Below are positions 54,727 through 63,537 of a stretch of 64,000 bases of DNA, in pieces. Origin of the DNA: Paenibacillus sp. UNC451MF (GTDB taxonomy: Bacteria; Bacillota; Bacilli; Paenibacillales; NBRC-103111); contig NZ_JMLS01000014.1 in the NCBI RefSeq assembly GCF_000686845.1, positions 1-64,000 of the forward strand, in the 5' to 3' direction. The notes beneath the pieces are model-generated. The model was not told the DNA's origin, searched no databases, and saw only the letters and a list, made by a program, of their open reading frames with translations. The first letter of the stretch is position 1; each line of letters starts with the position of its first letter. Made by a program: the position numbers and the translations under genes.

Positions 54727-56379
54727 TTATCCGTTTTTCCACAGCTTGCGCAGCGCATGCAAAGTACCACTTGTCACAGTGCGCGATTCTCGTTCCTCCA
54801 GCCATTCTCTCAGCCAGGGCTTAACAGCTCGAACAAGCTGCTGCTGGACTACGGGCCGGTCCTGAACTAAAAGTCCAAGCCAGCTCGCCTCGGCAATCTT
54901 CGCGTAGTCGATCGCTGGAAGCATACATAACGGAGGCTCTGGCAGTACGCGCAGCCATTGACCGGTATGTCCGGAGGTTACCATCTTGTTCGCTACGCCG
55001 TATACTCGCTTACCCGACTGCCGCAGCTGCTGCAGCTGCAGTTGAATGATACGTGTCGATTCCAGCTCCAGCTTATGAAGCATGGGGTCAACCACATATA
55101 CGATATCCACATGCTCCATGCCTAACAGCTCACGAATATCAGGTCGCTGCCAATCCGCTCCGATGTCGATCAGGAGCACAGGCCGGTCAAGCTCCAGCAG
55201 CGGCTGCACCCAGCGGCTTGAACCCATGCCGCCATCGGTTGATTCGGCTGCTGAAGGCAGCCACAGCGTGGTGCCGTCCACCCAGGCTGCATCCCGCCGC
55301 GGGTCGGCGCCCGCTGCATTGTAGGAGCGGTAGCCGGGCGGCGCGTGCTTCTCGCCGAACAGCAGCGCATGCAGCTCCGGCTGCTGCTTCGGCGCCTCGG
55401 CTACCGCGTGCGGTACGCCGAGCCCGTGCAGCGCGCGGGCAAGTGCTATCGCCGCGAACGTCGCCCCGGCGCCGCTGTACAGCGCGCCTACAGCTAGGAT
55501 GCGCGGCGGCTGAGCCGCGTTGCCGCCGCTTTGTGCCTCGCCTACGATGCTTGCTGCCACTCCCTGCAAGCGACGCTCCGCTTGCACCCTTAGCAGCTCC
55601 TCGCGTACCTCCGCTGCGTTTCGGCAGCGTCCGGCCGGGTCCGCCTGCAGCAGCTTCTCTACGAGATCGGCAAGCCTAGCAGGAAGCTTCGCGTCGAGCT
55701 CATGCAGCTGTTTGCGCCCCGCATGGCAGTACAATCCGCCGCTCAGCAAAAAATACATGAGCGCTCCGAGCCCGTACAGATCGGTGCGTTCATCGGTCTG
55801 TCTCCCCTCGAACTGCTCGGGTGCGGCAAAGCCGACAGTCCCGATGCGGACGGTATCGGCAGCCTGTCCAGCTTTATAGCTTCGCGCAATACCAAAATCG
55901 ATAAGCCGAAGCCGTTCCTGCGCATCAAACATCAAGTTGGACGGCTTTAAATCACGATAAATAATCGGCTCCGGCCTTCGGCTATGCAAGTAATCAAATA
56001 GGTCGCACAGCTGCAGGATGTAATTAAGCACCTGATCCAGCTCCATCCGTCGACCTCTCCGCTCGAAACGCTGCAGCAGTGTTTCGCCTTCGATATAGTC
56101 CATGACCAAATAGCTGGAACCGCCCCGTTCATCGGCATAATAATCTACGATATCGGGTAAATTGGGATGATTCAGGCGTACAAGCATATCCGCCTCCGCA
56201 AGCCCGGTATATGCCTCGTCCGCTTCAACCCTGGTTTCTTTCACCGCCCTACGCTTCCCCGGCAATCGCAAATCCTCTGCCAAGTAGACGGTGCTCATCC
56301 CACCTCTACCAATCACAGAATGGATTCGATACCGATTTCCCAACACATCACCTTCAACAAGTTCTTGCTGTCCTCTCAT
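54727..56379 (-). CDS. Ser/Thr protein kinase fused to a MinD-like domain
   Basis: A 550-aa protein from ATG 56379 (GAGGTG site); the frame runs to 56658 but has a leader hairpin in it. The Hanks-type kinase spans about 17-270: GRGGMSTVYLAED, then a lysine in RRAVKET, the catalytic loop IIYRDLKPSN (Tyr instead of the usual His), the LIDFGIARS metal loop and FAAPEQFEGRQTDERTDLYGLG. From about 325 to 540 is a P-loop-like domain with ILAVGALYSGAGATFAAIALARAL, then PVLLIDIGADW, and a string of helices as in MinD/CpaE. The GKT lysine is absent here too. It heads the Tad operon. A regulator of pilus assembly by phosphorylation is the inferred role. Confidence 0.85.
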   Translation of the reverse strand: MRGQQELVEGDVLGNRYRIHSVIGRGGMSTVYLAEDLRLPGKRRAVKETRVEADEAYTGLAEADMLVRLNHPNLPDIVDYYADERGGSSYLVMDYIEGETLLQRFERRGRRMELDQVLNYILQLCDLFDYLHSRRPEPIIYRDLKPSNLMFDAQERLRLIDFGIARSYKAGQAADTVRIGTVGFAAPEQFEGRQTDERTDLYGLGALMYFLLSGGLYCHAGRKQLHELDAKLPARLADLVEKLLQADPAGRCRNAAEVREELLRVQAERRLQGVAASIVGEAQSGGNAAQPPRILAVGALYSGAGATFAAIALARALHGLGVPHAVAEAPKQQPELHALLFGEKHAPPGYRSYNAAGADPRRDAAWVDGTTLWLPSAAESTDGGMGSSRWVQPLLELDRPVLLIDIGADWQRPDIRELLGMEHVDIVYVVDPMLHKLELESTRIIQLQLQQLRQSGKRVYGVANKMVTSGHTGQWLRVLPEPPLCMLPAIDYAKIAEASWLGLLVQDRPVVQQQLVRAVKPWLREWLEERESRTVTSGTLHALRKLWKNG

Positions 56380-56442
56380 GCAGATTTCACCTCTATCAGC
56401 ATCATGGTTATGTCTGTTAACGAACCGAACATTTCCTGAACG

Positions 56443-56500
56443 ACAAAAGAACCGCCCCTTTCCTGCGCGTTGACGCAGGATAGAGGCGGTTCTTCCGCTC
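56443..56500 (-). terminator. Leader hairpin before the Tad operon
   Basis: On the minus strand AAGAACCGCC and GGCGGTTCTT, with an inner CCTGCG/CGCAGG stem, form a strong hairpin followed by TTTTGTCG, about 65 nt before the kinase start codon. It looks like an attenuator or a terminator-like leader; the T-tract is short. Confidence 0.6.
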
Positions 56501-56688
56501 TTATTTCCCAATGTTGTATATAAATTACCACAATTTTCTTTATTATGCAACCGCATTTGATACTTTCGCAAAAACCTTTGAATTTCAGCCTGCCGCATTA
56601 TGGAAGGAAGCGGATGTCTAATTTTACTCCACTCGGGAAAACTATGGTACACTCTCATATTTAGGATGCAATAGGAGGCCTCAATGAC

Positions 56689-57453
56689 ATGCGTAGTCGT
56701 AACTTCAAAGTATTGGCGCTCTCGGGCTGTATACTTCTGCTTGGATTCAGTACAACCTTAGCGGCCGCTCCGAGTAAGGGACGTCCGTATTATGAAAAGC
56801 GTGGCGAAGTCGTTTGGGAAGTGCCCACCGAGGAACAAGTCATAGCGCTGAGCTTTGACGACGGCCCTGATCCCGAAGATACGCCTGAAATCCTAGACTT
56901 ACTTAAGCAATATGATGTGAAAGCAACCTTTTTTATTATCGGAAATAAAGCGGAAATGTACCCTGATCTCGTCAAAAGAGAAGCGGACGAAGGACATGAA
57001 CTGGCCAATCACACCTACAAGCACCTATATTTCAATCGAAAGGTTTCCGAGCATCGGTTCAAGGATGAACTGCGAAAAACACAGGACGCTATATATAACG
57101 CAAGTGGGCAAAGGCCACACCTGTTCCGGCCTCCAGGCGGTTATTATAACGAGACGCTCGTCCGCATCGCAAGAAAAGAAGGCTTTACCGTCGTGATGTG
57201 GTCATGGCATCAAAATACAATGGACTGGAATACGCCTGGCGTATCCAAGATCACCTCAACTGTGCTTGACAATGCCCGTAATGGTGATATCGTTCTGTTC
57301 CACGATTATGTGGAAGGACAAACACAAACCATCGCGGCTTTGAAAAAAATATTACCGGAGCTGAAAAACAGAGGCTATCGGTTTGTTACTATTTCCGAGC
57401 TGTTGTCTTACAGCAAGCTTAGCCCGGTTAAACAGGGAGATCCATTAAAGTAG
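56689..57453 (+). CDS. Secreted polysaccharide deacetylase
   Basis: A 254-aa NodB-homology (CE4) protein. The signal peptide covers about 1-25 (ends in LAAAPSK). Catalytic motifs: SFDDGPD, with the two Asp; the metal histidines in ANHTYKH; RPPGGYYNE; MWSWH; and IVLFHDY with the last His. It removes N-acetyl groups from peptidoglycan or chitin-like sugar, and could also be the spore-type PdaA. It is divergent from the Tad operon; the start has AGGAGG. Confidence 0.9.
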   Translation: MRSRNFKVLALSGCILLLGFSTTLAAAPSKGRPYYEKRGEVVWEVPTEEQVIALSFDDGPDPEDTPEILDLLKQYDVKATFFIIGNKAEMYPDLVKREADEGHELANHTYKHLYFNRKVSEHRFKDELRKTQDAIYNASGQRPHLFRPPGGYYNETLVRIARKEGFTVVMWSWHQNTMDWNTPGVSKITSTVLDNARNGDIVLFHDYVEGQTQTIAALKKILPELKNRGYRFVTISELLSYSKLSPVKQGDPLK

Positions 57454-57511
57454 TCCATTAAGCATTTCTCCTCTAAGCTACAGAGAATACCATAAAACAA
57501 ACTAATCTAAC

Positions 57512-57548
57512 ATAAAGAGCAGCTTTCCGAAGAAGGCTGCTCTTTCAT
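57512..57548. terminator. Bidirectional terminator
   Basis: Perfect arms AAAGAGCAGC and GCTGCTCTTT around an ~12-nt loop, between the convergent deacetylase and opuAC-type genes. Confidence 0.85.
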
Positions 57549-57555
57549 ACGAATA

Positions 57556-58449
57556 TTATTTGGTTTTCAAATCTTCAATAGAATCAATTTCGACGTAGGT
57601 AGGAACGACAAGTCCGATTTTGGTACCGTTCAAGTTAACGCCAAGATCTTCAAATTTTCCTTTGTACTTCTCATAGTAATCCTTATGCGTAGTTGGCAGC
57701 CATGCTGCTACGATAGCGTCTGCATCCCCATTGGATACTCCGGCCCACATCGGTCCTGCTTCAACCTGCAATAGATCGACTTTGTAGCCGAGCTTCGTCT
57801 CCAGAACATTTTTCACAACGTTCGTGCTGGCAATTTCCGAATCCCACGCAACATAGGCAAGCTTCAGCTTTTTACCCTCCGCTTTAGGAATATCCTTGCT
57901 CCACGCATCCACTTTGTCTGCATTGTCCTTAACCCAAGCCGCGGCAGCATCCTCAGGTTTTTTACCGTTTTGAATATCCACCATGACTTTGGCCATATCT
58001 TCAGGAGTCCATTCAAACTTATCCAGCAAGCTGTATGCTGAAGGCTCATCCTGCTTCAGTCCGTTACGGACAATCGTATGAATTTGTTCGTCGCCACCAT
58101 AGACATTTTTAGGGTCCTTCAAATATTTCAGATCATATTTACCGAACATCCAATGCGGTGTCCAGCCTGTAATAATGATCGGCTTTTTATCTTTGTAAGC
58201 TTTATCGAAAGCAGCAGTCATCGCCGCTCCCGAGCCCTCTACAAGTTTCCAATCGGTGAGCTCGTAATCCTTAATCGCCTGTGCAGTCGACTTCATAATC
58301 CCTGCACCAGGGTCGATCCCAATAATCTCATGCTTGACCTGAGCACCAATCGTCTGGGCTTGTGGCGCTTCTTTTTCTTTGGCACAGCCTGTCAAAATAA
58401 CAAGGGCGGATAGCCCTGCAAACATAAAAGTTTTCATCGTTTTTTTCAT
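57556..58449 (-). CDS. opuAC: Glycine betaine/proline-type ABC substrate-binding lipoprotein
   Basis: A 297-aa lipoprotein. The signal ends in a lipobox LVILTGC. The fold of the OpuAC family is seen with AWDSEIASTNVVKNVLETKLGYKV and the Trp-rich WTPHWMFGKYDLKYL region that cages the quaternary amine. It is the third gene of the operon. Betaine is likely but choline or carnitine cannot be excluded. Confidence 0.9.
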   Translation of the reverse strand: MKKTMKTFMFAGLSALVILTGCAKEKEAPQAQTIGAQVKHEIIGIDPGAGIMKSTAQAIKDYELTDWKLVEGSGAAMTAAFDKAYKDKKPIIITGWTPHWMFGKYDLKYLKDPKNVYGGDEQIHTIVRNGLKQDEPSAYSLLDKFEWTPEDMAKVMVDIQNGKKPEDAAAAWVKDNADKVDAWSKDIPKAEGKKLKLAYVAWDSEIASTNVVKNVLETKLGYKVDLLQVEAGPMWAGVSNGDADAIVAAWLPTTHKDYYEKYKGKFEDLGVNLNGTKIGLVVPTYVEIDSIEDLKTK

Positions 58450-58453
58450 TTCA

Positions 58454-59293
58454 TTACCCTCTCTTTGTTCTTTTTCGTTTAACCAAATGCTGCGTCATTC
58501 GATCCAGAAAAATAGCTAGAATAACGATCGATAAGCCAGCTTCGAAGCCTTGACCGGTCTTAATCTGCGTGACCGCACGATACACGTCGGCTCCAATACC
58601 TTGGGCACCAATCATGGACGAAATAACAACCATAGACAAAGCTAGCATCAGCGTTTGGTTCACGCCTGCCATAATGGAAGGCACCGCTAGCGGCAGCTGG
58701 ACTTTGAACAGCATCTGCCCGGATGTCGAGCCGAATGCATTTGAAGCCTCGACCAGATCGGCGGGAACCTGTCTTATCCCTAAATTCGTCAGGCGGATAG
58801 TAGGAGGAACCGCGAAAATAACGGAAGCGATAACTCCGGGCACAACACCCAAGCCGAAAAAGGTGACAGCTGGTATTAAATAAACGAAGGCAGGCATCGT
58901 CTGCATAAAATCGAGTATTGGTGTGAGTACGTTCTGTACCCGCTGATCCTTGGCGCACCATATGCCAAGCGGAATGCCAAGCACGATTGAAATGATCGCC
59001 GACGTCAAAACCAACGCAAGAGTGTCCATCGTGTGATCCCAGTAGCCTAGGTTATCAATAAGATATAATCCGATAATAGTAAATAAGGTCATCGGCAAAC
59101 GGGCGAACCAATACGCGATCGCGCCTAGTATTATAATAAATAGCAAGGATGGCACCAAATGCAGCACGGTGGATATGCCATTTACAATTCCTTCAATGAC
59201 CATCGAAACGGCATCGAAAAAAATCGATAAATGCGTACCCAGAGCATCTACCGCACTCTCCACCCACTCATCAAGAGGCATTTTCGGAATCAT
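58454..59293 (-). CDS. opuAB: Glycine betaine ABC transporter permease
   Basis: A 279-aa permease with about six helices, and the EAA-like loop EASNAFGSTSGQMLFKVQLPLAVPSIMAGVNQT. The start lies inside the opuAA 3' end (23-bp overlap), so translation is coupled. It imports betaine with OpuAA and OpuAC as osmoprotectant uptake. Confidence 0.93.
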   Translation of the reverse strand: MIPKMPLDEWVESAVDALGTHLSIFFDAVSMVIEGIVNGISTVLHLVPSLLFIIILGAIAYWFARLPMTLFTIIGLYLIDNLGYWDHTMDTLALVLTSAIISIVLGIPLGIWCAKDQRVQNVLTPILDFMQTMPAFVYLIPAVTFFGLGVVPGVIASVIFAVPPTIRLTNLGIRQVPADLVEASNAFGSTSGQMLFKVQLPLAVPSIMAGVNQTLMLALSMVVISSMIGAQGIGADVYRAVTQIKTGQGFEAGLSIVILAIFLDRMTQHLVKRKRTKRG

Positions 59294-60488
59294 CCGTCTT
59301 CACCTCCTTAGCGATATGCTGTCCAGCCAAAGCTCCCAGAACGGCACCGCGAACGATAACGCCTACGATGCGGCCATTCTCATTGACAACGGCAACGGGA
59401 TATTTGGATGAGCCGCATATTTCGAACAATTCATTAAGAAGCTTTTCCGGCGATACTGTAGGCACTTGGTCAATGACGATATCCTCCAGCGATTGACCTT
59501 CCTTAACCGCATTGGATGCATCTTCCGCTGTGATAACCCCGAGCAGCCTCTTCGAGCGATCGACTACGAACAAATTGGAAATACCGCTGTCCCGCATAAG
59601 CTGCAGGGCTACCCGCGGACCTCTGTCTAGTCCTACCGTCTCCGGTCTGCGCATTATATGAGCGGCTGTTAGCACCTTGGATAAATCGACATCCTCAACA
59701 AATCGCTCCACATATTCATTTGCCGGATTCATCAAAATTTCTTCAGGCGTCCCTATTTGTACGACTGCCCCATCCTTCATAAGCGCAATCCGATCACCAA
59801 TCCGCAGCGCTTCGTCCAGATCATGGGTAATAAAGACGATGGTTTTTTTCATCTTGTCCTGCAGCTCCAGCAGCTCATCCTGCATATCCTTGCGAATGAG
59901 CGGGTCCAGGGCGCTAAATGCTTCGTCCATCAATAAAATATCCGGATCGTTGGCTAACGCTCTCGCGAGACCTACCCTCTGCTGCATGCCTCCGCTAAGC
60001 TGATCGGGAAAGCTGCTATCCCAGCCCTTCAAGCCGACCAGTTCTAGCGCTGCCTCCGCCTTGCTCCTTCTGGAGGATTTCTCCAACCCTTGTACTTCGA
60101 GTCCGTATTCTACGTTTTCGAGCACCGTTCGGTGCGGGAACAGCGCGAATTTTTGAAATACCATGCTGATTTGTTTCCTTCTGACCTGCCGCAGCTGCTC
60201 TTGATTCATCTGCACAATGTCTTGACCATGAATGGCAATCGTTCCAAGTGTCGGTTCGATCAGACGGTTCAGCAGTCGTACCATCGTGGATTTGCCGCTT
60301 CCCGACAATCCCATAATGACGAATATTTCTCCGGGCTCAATTGAAAAACTAACCTTGTTAACCCCCACGGTATGCTTCGTTTCCTTGTAAATGCTGTCTT
60401 TAGACCAGCCTTTATCGAGAAGACTAAGCGCACTTTCGGGATTAGGGCCAAATACCTTCGAAAGCTCTTTTACTTCGATAATGGCCAT
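59271..60488 (-). CDS. opuAA: Glycine betaine ABC transporter ATPase with CBS domains
   Basis: A 405-aa ATPase. Walker A is GLSGSGKSTMVRLL, the signature is LSGGMQQRVGLARALA, and Walker B is PDILLMDEAFSAL. The C-terminal 130 residues form two CBS domains, which in OpuA-type transporters sense ionic strength. The first 30 residues include an OpuA-specific lead (ALSLLDKGWSKDSIYKETKHTVGV). Start ATG after GAGGTG. Confidence 0.95.
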   Translation of the reverse strand: MAIIEVKELSKVFGPNPESALSLLDKGWSKDSIYKETKHTVGVNKVSFSIEPGEIFVIMGLSGSGKSTMVRLLNRLIEPTLGTIAIHGQDIVQMNQEQLRQVRRKQISMVFQKFALFPHRTVLENVEYGLEVQGLEKSSRRSKAEAALELVGLKGWDSSFPDQLSGGMQQRVGLARALANDPDILLMDEAFSALDPLIRKDMQDELLELQDKMKKTIVFITHDLDEALRIGDRIALMKDGAVVQIGTPEEILMNPANEYVERFVEDVDLSKVLTAAHIMRRPETVGLDRGPRVALQLMRDSGISNLFVVDRSKRLLGVITAEDASNAVKEGQSLEDIVIDQVPTVSPEKLLNELFEICGSSKYPVAVVNENGRIVGVIVRGAVLGALAGQHIAKEVKTDDSENAS

Positions 60489-60536
60489 GGTTTCACCTCA
60501 TTCCATTCCATTTCGTTTCCAGTTCTCTCGTACCTA

Positions 60537-60565
60537 AGTGTAAAGAATGCTTTGTACAGAGTCAA
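60537..60565 (-). promoter_or_regulatory. Promoter of the opuA operon
   Basis: Minus strand TTGACT (60560-60565) and TACACT (60537-60542) 17 bp apart, a near-consensus sigma-A promoter. A GTACGTAC palindrome just upstream (about 60586-60593) could be an operator for the divergent regulator. Confidence 0.75.
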
Positions 60566-60662
60566 CACTTTTTTTAGTTTATAACGTACGTACAGTAAAA
60601 ACTTTACGATCTTTACATATAGAATCCTCCCGATTCCTTTTGCATCGTCCGTTATCCAGAGC

Positions 60663-60691
60663 TTTACAATCTGCCTTTTGTTTCTTACAAT
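60663..60691 (+). promoter_or_regulatory. Promoter of the GbsR-like gene
   Basis: Plus strand TTTACA (60663-60668) and TACAAT (60686-60691), 17 bp apart; they lie back to back with the opuA promoter. Confidence 0.65.
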
Positions 60692-60759
60692 AATCGTGAG
60701 TTCTGATAATGATGACAGCCATCTAAGTCTAGGACATCGACAGAGGAGTGGGTGCAATA

Positions 60760-61326
60760 ATGAACGGGTTAGAAGGGATCGCGCCCGAACAGGAACAGCT
60801 GATTCAAAAAGCGCGAAAGCGTGTCATCGAATCCATCGGCAAAAATATGGACTTGTATGGAATTACTTTATCTCATGGGCTTTTATACGGTTTAATGTTT
60901 TTTCAGAACAAACCGATGACGCTTGACGAAATGGGCGAAGCCATGGAAATGAGTAAGACAAGCATGAGTACGGGAATTCGTTCACTGCTGGATTTAAAGA
61001 TGGTGAATCAAGTATGGGAAAAAGGATCGCGAAAGGATCTTTACGAGGTGGAATCGGACTGGTACCAGACGCTTGCCGATTTTTTCGGCATTAAGTGGCG
61101 CAAGGCACTGGAAATTAATTTGCAATCTCTGCGTAAATCGTTAGTAGAGCTGCAGGATCTGGCCGATCGCTTCCCTGAGGACGAGCTTCTTCAAACCTGC
61201 TTGCTCACAGATATAGATAAAATAAAAAATGCATTAGCTTATTATAAGTGGTTCGATAAGCTGATTGATTCGTTTGAAACAGGCGAAATATATCAGTTTA
61301 TCCCCAAAGAAGTTCCTGATAAATAG
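60760..61326 (+). CDS. GbsR-type MarR-family transcriptional regulator
   Basis: A 188-aa protein from ATG 60760 with AGAGGAG before it; the frame opens at a GTG at 60748. The winged helix is at about 45-110 (MTLDEMGEAMEMSKTSMSTGIRSLLDLKMV). The GbsR family (choline/betaine-responsive repressors of osmoprotectant genes, also OpcR) matches by fold and by its place divergent to opuA. It likely represses that operon. Followed by a strong terminator. Confidence 0.88.
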   Translation: MNGLEGIAPEQEQLIQKARKRVIESIGKNMDLYGITLSHGLLYGLMFFQNKPMTLDEMGEAMEMSKTSMSTGIRSLLDLKMVNQVWEKGSRKDLYEVESDWYQTLADFFGIKWRKALEINLQSLRKSLVELQDLADRFPEDELLQTCLLTDIDKIKNALAYYKWFDKLIDSFETGEIYQFIPKEVPDK

Positions 61327-61339
61327 TTCAGGCTAAAGC

Positions 61340-61386
61340 ACAAAAAAGCCGAGTGATCCCGCGGATCCCCGGCTTATTCTTTTTTA
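61340..61386. terminator. Bidirectional terminator
   Basis: Arms AAGCCGAG.GATCC and GGATCCCCGGCTT with A-run before and TTCTTTTTT after (61340-61386). It separates the convergent GbsR-like and TetR genes. Confidence 0.75.
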
Positions 61387-61399
61387 TATAACTGAGGCC

Positions 61400-61999
61400 T
61401 TACTCATCAAAACCTGCCGCTCCCAGAGCCCGCAGTACAAACAAGCTGGCGTGCTCCGCCGTCTTCTCCACACTCGTTTCCTGATCTGTAAACAGTGGCT
61501 TCATGGTCACCATTTTTTTAAAAGAAAGTGCTGTACTGATGATAAAAAGCAAGGTGTGATCCAGAGATTCATATCGGAATACCCCCTCCTGCTTTCCATT
61601 AATGAGCAGCTCTCTTATTTTCATCCATATCGGAAACGTTCGCTCGGTAATGTGAGGCGTTCTTTGGGAGTTAGCTACGAACTCTTGCTGAATGATAGAA
61701 GATATCTCAGGCTCATTCATGCAAAACCATACAACTTCTTTCACCATAAGCCGAAGAGCCGATACAGGCTCCTTTAATTGCTCTTCCAGCTCCTTCAGTC
61801 GATGTCCTACAAAGAAGTAATCGAACACCGCGTGAAACACTTTCTCCTTACCCCCGAAATAATACGAAATCAGAGCTACATTGGCGCCTGCCTCCTCGCA
61901 AATTTGGCGTACGGTCGTTCCGTCAAACCCTTGTTGGGCAAACAGCTTTTTCGCTGCAAGCAAAATCCGTATTTTCATATCCGATTCGGTTTGTGTCAT
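61400..61999 (-). CDS. TetR-family transcriptional repressor
   Basis: A 199-aa repressor. The N-terminal HTH (about 10-55) reads ILLAAKKLFAQQGFDGTTVRQICEEAGANVALISYYFGGKE. The C-terminal ligand domain is variable. It lies downstream of the exporter gene on the same strand, and the twin AAACAATTGTTT-type palindromes upstream of the exporter are good candidates for its operators. AAGGAG precedes the ATG. Confidence 0.9.
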   Translation of the reverse strand: MTQTESDMKIRILLAAKKLFAQQGFDGTTVRQICEEAGANVALISYYFGGKEKVFHAVFDYFFVGHRLKELEEQLKEPVSALRLMVKEVVWFCMNEPEISSIIQQEFVANSQRTPHITERTFPIWMKIRELLINGKQEGVFRYESLDHTLLFIISTALSFKKMVTMKPLFTDQETSVEKTAEHASLFVLRALGAAGFDE

Positions 62000-62148
62000 G
62001 ACATCTCCTTAATTATGAAGCCGTTCTTAAGCTTTAATCTATTATTAAATCTTATTATGGAACTTTCTCTTAAGAATCGCAAGCGGTTACAATTTCGAAT
62101 AAATCTAAATCCGCCGAAAGCAAAACCGACGGATTGATAATAGCAAAT

Positions 62149-63312
62149 TTACGCCCGAGTGAGTCCCGCTTCCGCATGGACCGGGGCCGGTTGTGCCTCC
62201 CTGCGCACTCCTGTAGCCAATGCACCAAGAACACCGCATACCAGCATGATGAGTGCTAAGCTTCCCGCTTCGGCCGCCGCTCCAGTACCGTTAAACAAGA
62301 TGTTCATGATACCTCTTACCGCATAGGTGGCAGGCAGGTAATCACTTAACTTGATATAAAAGTCGGACAATAGCTCCCGCGGCACCATGGCTCCGGAAGA
62401 AACTAGTTGAACGGATAGCATGGTAATATTGAACAGCATTCCTGCCATGCCGAACACAATCAGGAAAAGCTGGGAGAACAGCATAAAGGTGAGCAGGAAC
62501 AAAGCTTGAAACAGCCACATCGATAAGAACCCACCGGCCGAAGTGCCTCCAAGCGAAAGCACCAGCGAGGTCCCAACTAAAGCTATGAAGAGGGCTGAGA
62601 CCACGTTAATGGTCATTCGCGCGGAAAATTTGCTCCACTTACCGATCTTATGCCCTAGCATCATGGTTGCCTGCTGTATATTCATCCCCATAATCATAGC
62701 ACCTACAAAGGAGGCTAAGACTAGCATCATCGGGATCATCTGATTAGCCATTCCACTGACTGGATTGGTATATTCAAATTGTCCCGTCACCTTCTCAGCC
62801 AGCCCTTGCGCCATACCCTGCGCCTGCTGGGAAGGAACATTCGCTTGTGTCAGAACAGCCTGTGCTCCGGCAGCTACGGCCTCCTTATTCACAGTAGAGG
62901 TCACTCCGTTTGCCACGCTCTGCATCATGCTCTTAATTAGAGCCGGATTAGACTCATTAATCGTATATTCGACTTGCCCTTTCTGTCCCGGTGTTTGCAG
63001 CTGCTTGGAGAAATCCGCAGGAATATGCAGCACCATTTGTACATCCCGGTGTTCAAGCTGCTGTTTGGCAGCCTCATAAGAGCTTTCATTCAAGAGCTGA
63101 AAAGGTAAATTGGCTTTTAATTGCTCGGCCACCTTCGCACCCATTCCGTTATCCTCGTTCACAATCGCAATTTTAAGGTGCTTCGTGTTATCCGTTACTC
63201 CGGCGTATCCTGTCATCCATATAATACTAAAAATAACCTGAAACATCATGGCCGTAACGATACCGACGATGGTAGCAGGCTTTTTCATATAGGCTTGTAA
63301 AGCTTCGAGCAT
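62149..63312 (-). CDS. ABC-2/YhgE-Pip-type membrane exporter
   Basis: A 387-aa protein: one N-terminal helix (about 13-35), a large extracytoplasmic domain (about 45-180), then five or more helices ending near 370. The N-terminal HLKIAIVNEDNGM and NLPFQLLNESSYEAAKQQLEHRDVQMVLHIPADFSKQ are marks of the YhgE/Pip and DUF3533 permease group, which export drugs or other compounds. Its promoter carries two palindromes probably bound by the TetR repressor. AGGAGAG precedes the start. Confidence 0.85.
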   Translation of the reverse strand: MLEALQAYMKKPATIVGIVTAMMFQVIFSIIWMTGYAGVTDNTKHLKIAIVNEDNGMGAKVAEQLKANLPFQLLNESSYEAAKQQLEHRDVQMVLHIPADFSKQLQTPGQKGQVEYTINESNPALIKSMMQSVANGVTSTVNKEAVAAGAQAVLTQANVPSQQAQGMAQGLAEKVTGQFEYTNPVSGMANQMIPMMLVLASFVGAMIMGMNIQQATMMLGHKIGKWSKFSARMTINVVSALFIALVGTSLVLSLGGTSAGGFLSMWLFQALFLLTFMLFSQLFLIVFGMAGMLFNITMLSVQLVSSGAMVPRELLSDFYIKLSDYLPATYAVRGIMNILFNGTGAAAEAGSLALIMLVCGVLGALATGVRREAQPAPVHAEAGLTRA

Positions 63313-63338
63313 AGCATTCTCTCCTCTATGTATGGGTA

Positions 63339-63373
63339 TTAAACAATTGTTTAAATTAAACGATTGTTTATAA
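63339..63373. promoter_or_regulatory. Twin TetR operator palindromes
   Basis: TTAAACAATTGTTTAA (63339-63354) and TTAAACGATTGTTTATAA (63356-63373) are two adjacent palindromes of 14-16 bp, 27 bp upstream of the exporter start codon. Such twin sites are typical of TetR-repressed genes. Confidence 0.8.
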
Positions 63374-63537
63374 CATACTCGACAAGAACTCTTCCTGTCA
63401 ATCCTTTACCAAATATCTCCTCTACATTTACTTTTTGGCCACCCGCGAGAGGCTCCTTACCCCCACCCGTTAGAGTAAGGAGCCTTCCCATCATGGCAGT
63501 TGGGCATGTGCTAATAAAGCACCTCGCCTCTACTGTG

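Noticed and set aside
55053-55679. A 208-codon plus-strand frame in the kinase gene
   Set aside because: GC-rich antisense frame, Ala/Arg biased, no ribosome site; a shadow of the kinase fusion gene.
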